In this document: piece after piece, positions 1 through 7,009 of the stretch
Position numbering within the stretch: the stretch's first letter is position 1
How the letters are laid out: each line of letters starts with the position of its first letter
From: DASREM01 sp035652095
GTDB taxonomy: Bacteria; Acidobacteriota; Terriglobia; Terriglobales; Acidobacteriaceae
Direction of reading: 5' to 3'
Length of the DNA stretch: 43,267 nucleotides
NCBI GenBank assembly: GCA_035652095.1
Contig: DASREM010000020.1
Coordinates: 1-43,267 of the forward strand
Program-made: the position numbers and the translations under genes
The notes under the pieces: generated by a model
What the model saw: only the letters and a program-made list of their open reading frames with translations
What the model was told of the DNA's origin: nothing
Databases searched by the model: none

Positions 1-1
1 G

Positions 2-65
2 CTGCTACAATTTTGCTACACTCTGCACCAGAATGCAGCAGTACTACTGGTTTGTGTAGCAAAAT
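2..65. repeat. Hairpin with TGCTACA heptamers (copy 1)
   Basis: Bases 10-21 (ATTTTGCTACAC) are the exact reverse complement of 54-65. A smaller stem, 23-27 against 34-38 (CTGCA/TGCAG), sits inside the loop. Bases 2-22 recur with one mismatch at 260-280, so arm and heptamers are repeated as a unit. Function is unknown; such arrangements occur at recombinase-binding and regulatory sites. Confidence 0.7.
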
Positions 66-157
66 CGCCGCTAACTCACAGAATACGTTAGAATTAAAAA
101 CGGAGGAGTGGGTGAGCGGTTGAAACCGGCGGTCTTGAAAAGCCAAACCGGTCACTT

Positions 158-206
158 GCTATCTTGCTGAAAATAGACCTAATCCCTTTGCCAGCTGTAA
201 GATAGC
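158..206. repeat. Inverted repeat GCTATCTT/AAGATAGC
   Basis: Bases 158-165 (GCTATCTT) pair exactly with 199-206 (AAGATAGC) across a 33 nt loop, midway between the two TGCTACA hairpins. No run of T follows, so it is not an obvious terminator. It could be chance, but it is the third stem within about 320 bp. Confidence 0.4.
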
Positions 207-259
207 AGCGTTTCCAGTTTTTTGGATTTGCCTCGTTTTAGGCCATTTTGCGCGCTCTA

Positions 260-318
260 CTGCTACAATTCTGCTACACTTTGCTTATATTTACTGATTA
301 TTACTAATAGTGTAGCAG
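260..318. repeat. Hairpin with TGCTACA heptamers (copy 2)
   Basis: Bases 260-280 repeat 2-22 with a single mismatch (20 of 21). Bases 271-280 (CTGCTACACT) are the exact reverse complement of 309-318. The same direct pair of heptamers plus one distal inverted heptamer is therefore present twice about 258 bp apart. Confidence 0.7.
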
Positions 319-561
319 TTTTATTCACTCGAAACCGCTGATGGGCAACACACCATTGTGATTCAGCGGGTTAGCGGTTGGTCATATTCCACTGTTTACC
401 GGAGAACAATACCAGGAAGTCCATCCATTCTGATTCATCACCGGCCAGGTGAGGAAGCCGCCTAGTGAAGGCCATGGACTCGATGACTATCACTTCGTGA
501 TATCACCACTCTGTGGTAGAGACAGTGTCAAGCAATAGTTTAAGGTGGTGTCGGGTAGCAG

Positions 562-1596
562 TTGGTGGTGTTCGGTGTCCGGAGCTATTGCCACAACGGC
601 AAGTGCAATCCCTGCGATCCTTCCGACCGGAAACAAGCGGCCTCCCAAGAAGGACGAGCGCCGAGCGACGAAAAAGAAGGACGCACTCCTTGCACCGGCG
701 AATACGTCCCGGTCGGGTCGGTTTCCTTCTCGCAAGCGAAGACCATGGGTAACTCCGTTCTTTTCCGCGACGTGACCATCCCCAAGAACTCGCCGGTCTG
801 CTACTCGTACTGGATCAAGGCCTACGACCAAGTGCAAAACATGAGCGGAACCTGGCCCGTCCCCAGCTCCAACGAACAGACGGTTTGCCAGAGACTCCGG
901 GACCGGACCCCGCCCGATCCCGCTATTATTTCCGGGCTTTTTGCGCGGGAGAGTGGAATCCGCGTCGAGTGGATCGCGCCCCCGGTACAAGACATTCGCG
1001 CGTACCAGGTGTACCGGGCCGAGCAGGAAACGGGACCGTATAAATTCGTGGGAGGCATGACCGTCGAGCCGCCCCCCGCCTCTCCCCACATTCTGACGTC
1101 GCCGTATCAGCCCCCTCCCCAGGTCAAGTGCGACACGATTCCCTTGATCGCGATTGATTCCATGAGCATGGGCGCGTTCACCGATCCCACCGCCGAAGCA
1201 AAGAAAGTTTATTGGTACAAGGTTCTGGGCGTCGACCAAAGCGGAAACGAGTCGCCCTTAAAAAACGCCGTCCCGATGAGTACGTTCACCTATGCTTCTC
1301 TGCCGCCCACGGCGCCCGTCATTACCGCCGTGAGCCCATCGTCCTCGGCCCCCTTCGAGCTCATCGTGGCCTGGACGCCGGCGTTTGACTCCGCAACGAC
1401 GCGCGGCTTCGCGGTATTCCGCAGCGATTCCCAGACCGGTCTGTACCGGCAGATCGGAACGATCGTGAAGGCTTCGGAATTCCACGACGATCAGGTTGTC
1501 CGGAATGTGGTCTATTGGTACAAGGTCGTGCGCCTCGACGTCTCGGGCCAGGTTTCGCAACCCTCGTCTGCGGCAAGCGGCACGCTCGCGCCGTGA
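562..1596 (+). CDS. Fibronectin-III-like protein, probably 5'-truncated
   Basis: This encodes up to 344 residues with at least three fibronectin-III-like repeats, each ending in a recurring core: CYSYWIKAYD near residue 80, VYWYKVLGVDQSGNES in the middle and VYWYKVVRLDVSG near the end. Such modules are extracellular spacers or adhesion domains. There is no signal peptide: the frame opens at a TTG just after stops at 541 and 556 and begins inside Cys-rich sequence (CNPCDP). I infer that the true N-terminus, with its export signal and perhaps more repeats, is lost. The stop is 15 nt before the next gene, which has a good ribosome site, so the pair was probably co-transcribed. It may now be a pseudogene; the C-terminal two thirds is clearly coding. 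Confidence 0.6.
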   Translation: MVVFGVRSYCHNGKCNPCDPSDRKQAASQEGRAPSDEKEGRTPCTGEYVPVGSVSFSQAKTMGNSVLFRDVTIPKNSPVCYSYWIKAYDQVQNMSGTWPVPSSNEQTVCQRLRDRTPPDPAIISGLFARESGIRVEWIAPPVQDIRAYQVYRAEQETGPYKFVGGMTVEPPPASPHILTSPYQPPPQVKCDTIPLIAIDSMSMGAFTDPTAEAKKVYWYKVLGVDQSGNESPLKNAVPMSTFTYASLPPTAPVITAVSPSSSAPFELIVAWTPAFDSATTRGFAVFRSDSQTGLYRQIGTIVKASEFHDDQVVRNVVYWYKVVRLDVSGQVSQPSSAASGTLAP

Positions 1597-1611
1597 GCAA
1601 GGAGAAAAGCC

Positions 1612-3189
1612 ATGAAATCACGGTTGTTCACACAAGGGATGCGTTTGGTTCTTACCGTCTTGCTCGCGTGCCCCGCCTATGCCGACGATTACGCCGCGAA
1701 AAATGGCTGGCGTTTCCACAACTTCTCCGACCCTACCTTCTCCTGGGACCTTTATCGCGATACCTTCATCGGAATTCCTCCCACGGAAGATCCCTTCTCT
1801 TCCGCTTTCGATGTGCTGTTCTACGAACAGGTCTATAAATCCAAGCTCTCGGCGGACGGAAACTGCTTTGGAATGTCGCTCTTGAACCTCCTGATCCAGA
1901 AAAATGGCGGCTACCTGGGTTTCTGCGCTCCCGTGACGCAATACTCGAGCGATCCCACTTCTTCGGGAATGGGTCCCACGGACCCGATGCTGCGCCGGGC
2001 AATCAACGTCATGCACGGCCATCAAGTGAATCTTCCCACCGTTCAGTTTCTCCTGGATATTTTCGCGCACCATTTCAACCGCGACGGCGCCTACGCGTTC
2101 GACCAATTCAACTATTGGCAAAGCCGCGGCGACCTGACGCTCGTGAGCATCACCAAGGACTTGAACCCGTCGGACGGCGGCCACACCTTGATCGCATACC
2201 GGGCTGTCGACCTCGGAGGAGGAAACAAGAAGATATTCGTGCTGGACCCGAACCGCACTTGGGGCAACCCCTCCGACCAACCTTGGTATACCAACGAAAA
2301 CAACTTCATCCAGATCACGAATCACGCCTGGAGCTTCGACATGGGCGGCACGGACGGCACCTGGTCCGGCGACCTCGCTTCCGGCGGCAACATTGTGATT
2401 ACGCCCGTTTCCATTACCGGTCCCCTTTCAAGATCGCCCGCCTCTCTCGGCGACACGGTCATCGGCCAGCTCCTGAACACGCTTCTGCTGACCGGAGATG
2501 GAGCGCGCATCGAACAGGTAACCGATGCGCAGGGCAAGCGCCTTTACAAACCGGAGACGGGAGAGATTGACACGGACCCGGCCACCGGAATGACCAACAT
2601 GATTCCTTGGTTTCTTTCGGACCAGCGAAACGGAAGGCGGCAAATCGGCGCCGTGCTCCTTTTCCAGCTGGGCAGTTCCGGCGGCGAGCTTCGCCTTTCC
2701 GTCAGCGCGGGAACCGGGGGATACACGCTCACTTCCCTGAGCGGCCGGACTGTCGTCTCCGTCGCCGCCCGCAGCGGCACCGGCACGGACGCGCTGACGA
2801 TCCGCAACCCCGGTACCGCGGAGACCAGCGTCCTCCTGGACAACCACAGGGGCGCGAGCGAGTACGATGTCACGATCACCCGAGCGCAAATTCCCCACAG
2901 GCTGGTTCGCATTCTGGGCGTTTCCCGCTTGCGCATCGACGGCCACGGGCCGGCGGAAATCGCCCTGGCGCGCGCGGGAGAGGGGCTGCGCATTACCACC
3001 CCCCAGGCAGCGCTTCACTACGATCTGGTCCTCAGCCAGGTGACCCCGCAAGGGCCCGAAGCGCTGACGCGGAGTGAAGTCGCGCAGAACCCCGGCGCTT
3101 CGCGCTTGGTGCAGCCCCTCAATTGGCGGCGCCTTAAGGAAAGCCCTGTCGTCGAGCAGTGGCGCCCAGTCGACCGGAGCCGATTCTGA
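1612..3189 (+). CDS. Secreted papain-like cysteine-protease-fold protein
   Basis: A 525-residue protein preceded by AAGGAG at a normal distance. Residues 1-24 form a signal peptide (basic start, hydrophobic LVLTVLLAC, AYA-DD cleavage). Residues 80-215 have the order of a papain-like fold: Cys85 in DGNCFGMS, His191 in GGHTLIAY and Asp212 in FVLDPN. I propose these as a catalytic triad, from the pattern alone. Residues 260-525 look beta-rich and carry no motif I recognise. It follows the fibronectin-III-like gene, suggesting an exported two-protein unit. I cannot name a family; peptidase, transglutaminase-like enzyme and inactive binding protein all remain possible. Confidence 0.6.
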   Translation: MKSRLFTQGMRLVLTVLLACPAYADDYAAKNGWRFHNFSDPTFSWDLYRDTFIGIPPTEDPFSSAFDVLFYEQVYKSKLSADGNCFGMSLLNLLIQKNGGYLGFCAPVTQYSSDPTSSGMGPTDPMLRRAINVMHGHQVNLPTVQFLLDIFAHHFNRDGAYAFDQFNYWQSRGDLTLVSITKDLNPSDGGHTLIAYRAVDLGGGNKKIFVLDPNRTWGNPSDQPWYTNENNFIQITNHAWSFDMGGTDGTWSGDLASGGNIVITPVSITGPLSRSPASLGDTVIGQLLNTLLLTGDGARIEQVTDAQGKRLYKPETGEIDTDPATGMTNMIPWFLSDQRNGRRQIGAVLLFQLGSSGGELRLSVSAGTGGYTLTSLSGRTVVSVAARSGTGTDALTIRNPGTAETSVLLDNHRGASEYDVTITRAQIPHRLVRILGVSRLRIDGHGPAEIALARAGEGLRITTPQAALHYDLVLSQVTPQGPEALTRSEVAQNPGASRLVQPLNWRRLKESPVVEQWRPVDRSRF

Positions 3190-3715
3190 CGATTCTCGTG
3201 CGGGCCGCAGGGCCGCGTCTGTGCTCCGCGTGCAGTTACTCGCAAACTCCGGAGACGTATTGATGTCACTCTACTCAGTCGATGAGGCTTTGCACTTCGA
3301 GTACGAAATGGCCCATCCGCAGCCATACGATTTGACCGCTCGTCTTTACGAATCAATGTGTCCAATCTCCTTAGGCCCAAAGAGCTCTTTCAGACCGGCT
3401 TGCAAAGTCTCGGCAAGCAGAGGCCCTGATCGGTGTCCGGCCCATTCCGCTGAATACGCAGAAATGCGGAGACAGGTGTTTCCCCATAACACATTCGAGT
3501 AATAGCCGGATTGCGAGCATTGCCGCTGCTGGGTACTGTAGCCCGCGATGGTTGCTAAACCGGCAGAAATACGCTCCAAGGGTATTTGAGCCGATAGAAG
3601 GGCTTCTGCGGGATTTCAAGCGTACAAAGGGTCCGGAGAATGGGACTCAAGGGGCGGTAGCTTGCCTCGGAGCAAAGTGGTCCCGAAGAGCCTTTGATTT
3701 GTGGAGATTGGAACA
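3190..3715 (+). other. Leader region before the exopolysaccharide operon
   Basis: About 520 nt without a convincing gene; a reading frame at 3074-3502 overlaps the preceding gene and has no family features. It holds a perfect 12 bp palindrome, AAAGAGCTCTTT, at 3379-3390 and a stem 3398-3403/3413-3418 (GCTTGC/GCAAGC, 9 nt loop). Because the first gene of the operon is a NusG-like factor, this leader is the natural place for an element it would act on. I could not place a promoter with confidence. Confidence 0.4.
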
Positions 3716-4294
3716 GTGAGCCAGAACAATAGCTGTCATTGGTACGCGATTCGAGTCAGAAGCCAACACGAAGATCTAGTTGCCAGGCATTTGCGCGTCC
3801 GGGGATTGGAAGCGTTCACGCCTTTCTACAGGCAACAGCATCGGTGGTCTGACCGATTTAGGGAGATTGAGCTGCCTCTTTTCCCTGGATACGTCTTCTG
3901 TCAATTCAATCCTTTGAACCGACTCGCAGTGCTGACGGTCCCTGGTGTTGTTCATGTGGTGGGAACAGGCAAAAGGCTGGTGCCGATCGACGAAGAGGAG
4001 ATCGCTGCCATCCAGGCCGCAGTTAAATCCGGGTTTTCCACGAAACCCTGGCCGTTTGTTGAGATTGGGCAAAGGGTGAGAATCGAATACGGTCCTCTCT
4101 GCGGAATAGAAGGAATCTTGTTGGGTTTCCGAGGACATCACCGAATCGTACTTTCGATAACGCTGCTGCAGCGATCTGTGGCAGTAGAGATTAATGGGGA
4201 ATGGGCACGCCCATTGTCCCGCAGACGAGAGATTCCCGGCCGACATCCCGTGCCTGAACAGCTTCGCGGCGGGTCGGCTCACAGTCACGCCTAG
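3716..4294 (+). CDS. NusG-like (RfaH/UpxY-type) antitermination factor
   Basis: About 192 residues. The N-terminal NGN domain (residues ~8-100) has the typical WYAIRVRSQHEDLVARHL start and the LFPGYVFCQF segment. A KOW-like stretch follows (GQRVRIEYGPLCGIEGIL, near residue 115). Specialised NusG paralogues bind elongating RNA polymerase and help it through long polysaccharide operons; being first in such an operon is characteristic. I prefer the GTG at 3716, preceded by GGAG 9 nt upstream, over the in-frame GTG at 3701, which lacks a ribosome site. Its target is probably the untranslated stretch just upstream (inferred). Housekeeping NusG is unlikely, as no secE or ribosomal genes adjoin. Confidence 0.85.
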   Translation: MSQNNSCHWYAIRVRSQHEDLVARHLRVRGLEAFTPFYRQQHRWSDRFREIELPLFPGYVFCQFNPLNRLAVLTVPGVVHVVGTGKRLVPIDEEEIAAIQAAVKSGFSTKPWPFVEIGQRVRIEYGPLCGIEGILLGFRGHHRIVLSITLLQRSVAVEINGEWARPLSRRREIPGRHPVPEQLRGGSAHSHA

Positions 4295-4339
4295 GCAGTG
4301 GGTTCGTCACACACATACCTGACAGTTAGGGACTGAACC

Positions 4340-5935
4340 TTGGTGATACAACCCATTGTATTTGTTGCGGCCCTTTTGGCATCCGCGGGCCTGACTCGCT
4401 GGGTGCGCGATTTCTCGAACGCCCAGGGGTGGAATTCTCTTCCAACCTCGGACCGGCACATCCACACGCGCCGTATACCGCGCCTGGGGGGAGTCGCCAT
4501 TTTTCTGACTCTTTGGTGCATGGCGATTTTGGCTTCGATCGCAACGCACTTCGGCGCGCTGGAGTCTGCCTTTCCCGCGCCAACTTTTAAAATCCTGGAG
4601 CCGGCAGCAATCATTTTCATGGTTGGGCTGATTGACGATTTTCGCGGATTGGGCCCATATGTGAAGTTCGTGGCCCAAGCCGGCGCGGCTGTGCTCTTGT
4701 TCTGCAATGGCTTTGGGATATCGCGCGTATCCCTTCTCGCCGGCCACCCCCACTTGGGATGGTTAGTCGGACTTCCACTCACGATTCTCTGGGTCGTATG
4801 GATTACCAACGCCTTCAATTTAATTGATGGCCTGGATGGGCTCGCCGCAGGGTCCGCGCTCTTCTCGACTTTGGTCATCTGCGCCGTTGCTGTCTTCCTT
4901 CACAATAACGGCATTCTTCTATTGACCGTAGCGCTGGCGGGGGCGATTGCCGGGTTCCTCCGCTATAACTTCAATCCCGCATCGATATTCCTGGGAGACT
5001 GCGGCAGCTTGCTGATCGGCTTCCTGCTCAGTGCTGTCGCGCTTGCCGGATCGCAGAAAGCTCCGACGGTAGTAGCCGTGGCGATCCCCATCGTTGCTCT
5101 CGGGCTTCCCATTTTGGACGTGACCGTCGCGGTGCTCAGGCGGTTCTTGAGCTGCAAGCGGCTCTTTGTCGCTGACCGTGAGCACATTCACCACAAGCTC
5201 CTTGGCAGGGGGATATCTCACCGCCAAGCGGTCTTGGTACTTTATGGAGTAAGCGCCTGCTTTGGTGTATTGAGTCTTTTCCTGCTTCACCCGGCAAGCA
5301 TGCGAGTCAGCTTAGTTCTTGTGCTGGTTGGCGCTGGCGTCTTTGTCGGCATTCGGGAATTGCACTATCACGAATTCCTGGAACTGGGCCACGTGGCGAA
5401 CCGCACTCTGATTCAGCGTCATATAATCGCCAATGACATAGTCATCCGCCGCGCGCCAGAGGCAATGCGGGCTTGCAGTTCGCTGCTTGAGTTCTGCGAG
5501 ATATTGCAGCAATGCCTTAAGCCCGCTGGATTTGACGGCTTCTGCGTGTATTTAATGCCGGAATTGCCGGTTGAGCCGGACGTGCATCCATTTACGCAGA
5601 TCGGCGGATCCAGGCTTCGCTTTTTCTGGAATCACTCTCGGAAATTCTCCGAAACAAACTGCAGCCTGAGTTTCAGTTTAATGAAATGCAACGGCGAGCG
5701 GCTGGGCAGCCTCGCCCTGTACCGGAAAAACACCGCAACGCCACTCCTGGTGGATCTCGAAGTCTTTTCCGCCTCGGGATTCTGCGCCGCAGTTGCAGAG
5801 GCTGTCGAGAGAATGAAGGACTCCTGGTTTGTCAAACCTCGCAAAGAAAGAGCCCTTGCCGTCGGATTGGGAGCAACCCCGTCTGCGGTCCGTTCAGGCA
5901 TTCCCACAACTATGGAAGCAACCGGTACTGACTAA
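4340..5935 (+). CDS. WecA/MraY-family phospho-sugar transferase with C-terminal extension
   Basis: Integral-membrane polyprenyl-phosphate phospho-sugar transferase that would load the first sugar-1-phosphate onto undecaprenyl phosphate. Diagnostic motifs are present: LIDDFRG (Asp99, Asp100), NAFNLIDGLDGLAAG (Asn157, Asp163), FLGDCGS (Asp220) and the histidine motif REHIHHKLLGRG (His282-285). About ten hydrophobic segments fill residues 1-340. WecA-type proteins usually end near there; this one continues for ~190 soluble residues (350-531) with alternating helix and strand, resembling a degenerate GAF-like sensory domain. Start is TTG 4340 or the adjacent GTG 4343. It follows the antiterminator and precedes the export gene, consistent with the initiating step of this pathway. 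Confidence 0.88.
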   Translation: MVIQPIVFVAALLASAGLTRWVRDFSNAQGWNSLPTSDRHIHTRRIPRLGGVAIFLTLWCMAILASIATHFGALESAFPAPTFKILEPAAIIFMVGLIDDFRGLGPYVKFVAQAGAAVLLFCNGFGISRVSLLAGHPHLGWLVGLPLTILWVVWITNAFNLIDGLDGLAAGSALFSTLVICAVAVFLHNNGILLLTVALAGAIAGFLRYNFNPASIFLGDCGSLLIGFLLSAVALAGSQKAPTVVAVAIPIVALGLPILDVTVAVLRRFLSCKRLFVADREHIHHKLLGRGISHRQAVLVLYGVSACFGVLSLFLLHPASMRVSLVLVLVGAGVFVGIRELHYHEFLELGHVANRTLIQRHIIANDIVIRRAPEAMRACSSLLEFCEILQQCLKPAGFDGFCVYLMPELPVEPDVHPFTQIGGSRLRFFWNHSRKFSETNCSLSFSLMKCNGERLGSLALYRKNTATPLLVDLEVFSASGFCAAVAEAVERMKDSWFVKPRKERALAVGLGATPSAVRSGIPTTMEATGTD

Positions 5936-5988
5936 GGAAGACAATTAACATCCACCACGAGAAACGGGATTAGAGGACAGATACGAAA

Positions 5989-6987
5989 ATGACGGAAATT
6001 AAAATTTTCTTGACTGGACTGGCCTTTCTCTTTCCAGCCTTGTGTGCCAACGGGCAATCGTCTCCGCCGCCAGAAGCGGTTCACCCCAACCCAAAGTGCA
6101 TCAATCAGATGCGCTCTACGTATCTGCTTGGACCGGACGATCAGTTGGAGATTTCCGGGCCGGAACTGACTGATTCCGGCGGGGACAAGCGCGCCCGCAT
6201 CGACAGCGATGGGAATGTGCAGGCGGCATTGGTCGGGCGTATCCACGTCGCCGGTCTTACCGCACAGCAGGCCGAAGCGGTGCTTAACAAAGCCTTGAGC
6301 AAGTACATTCGCGAGCCGCATGTTGTGGTCAACGTCGTGGAGGTCCGCAGTCAACCTGTCTCTATTTTGGGCGCGGTAAACACGCCCGGAGTCCACCAGG
6401 TGCAGGGCCACACGACGCTACTGGAGATGCTCGCGTCCGCCGGCGGAATACGCCAGGATGCGGGGTACAGCGTTCGCATCACAAGGCAACTGGAGTGGGG
6501 CTGCATCCCCCTGCCGGGAGCGACACTTGATCCCTCCGGTCAGTTCAGCGTGGCGGAAGTAAACCTGAAAGAAATCATGGAAGCCAAAAACCCGGTGGAG
6601 AACATTCAGATTTTCCCCCATGACGTCCTCTCCGTTCCTAAGGGGGAAATGGTTTACGTAGTGGGAGACGTGAAGCGTTCGGGAGGATTTGTTCTTGGTG
6701 AGCGCCAATCCATCTCCGTGTTGCAGGCGCTTTCGCTTGCCGAAGGGCTCAACGGGACAGCGGATGCAAAGCACGCCAAGATTCTGCGTTTGAATCGCGG
6801 CAACGATCAGCGGGAAGAGTTGCCTGTGGATGTCAAGGATCTGCTCAAGGGAAAGAAGCAGGACGTCTCTTTGCAGGGTGACGACATTCTGTTCATTCCC
6901 GGCAGCGCGGGTAAGAAGGCGACCCTGCGCGCGCTTGAAGCGGCTGTCCAGACAGGAACAGGCCTGGCCATCTGGCGCTTGCCTTAA
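5989..6987 (+). CDS. SLBB polysaccharide export protein (Wza-like)
   Basis: A 332-residue exported protein with an N-terminal signal (residues 1-22). A Poly_export domain starts at YLLGPDDQLEI (near residue 44) and is followed by two SLBB-type segments: VSILGAVNTPGVHQV near 123 and VYVVGDVKRSGGFVL near 222. Proteins of this family form the periplasmic/outer-membrane channel through which capsule or exopolysaccharide leaves the cell. The Cys near residue 19 lies in PALC, a poor lipobox, so lipidation is doubtful. At 332 residues it is shorter than enterobacterial Wza and lacks an obvious amphipathic C-terminal helix, as in many single-domain family members. The kinase/co-polymerase gene begins 22 nt downstream, the usual partner order. 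Confidence 0.9.
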   Translation: MTEIKIFLTGLAFLFPALCANGQSSPPPEAVHPNPKCINQMRSTYLLGPDDQLEISGPELTDSGGDKRARIDSDGNVQAALVGRIHVAGLTAQQAEAVLNKALSKYIREPHVVVNVVEVRSQPVSILGAVNTPGVHQVQGHTTLLEMLASAGGIRQDAGYSVRITRQLEWGCIPLPGATLDPSGQFSVAEVNLKEIMEAKNPVENIQIFPHDVLSVPKGEMVYVVGDVKRSGGFVLGERQSISVLQALSLAEGLNGTADAKHAKILRLNRGNDQREELPVDVKDLLKGKKQDVSLQGDDILFIPGSAGKKATLRALEAAVQTGTGLAIWRLP

Positions 6988-7009
6988 AAACTATCCAGAG
7001 AGCAAAGAA

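Larger units (their letters stand above)
1..561. other. Non-coding left end with hairpin repeats
   Basis: No convincing gene is visible here; possible reading frames lack family features and the stretch is AT-richer than the coding DNA to its right. Its content is three inverted repeats and six copies of the heptamer TGCTACA or its complement, described as separate entries. The next gene opens in frame only after stop codons at 541 and 556, so a junction or decay point may lie close to 540-560. Confidence 0.6.

Noticed and set aside
3074..3502. A 142-codon plus-strand frame overlapping the papain-like gene.
   Set aside because: Overlaps a well-supported gene by over 110 nt in another frame, has no ribosome site and no family features.
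3420..3510. Sequence resembling the ends of IS21-type insertion sequences (GGTGTCCGGCCCATTCCG, AATACGCAGAAATGCGG).
   Set aside because: No transposase, matching terminal inverted repeat or target duplication was found; the resemblance rests on memory of a short pattern.
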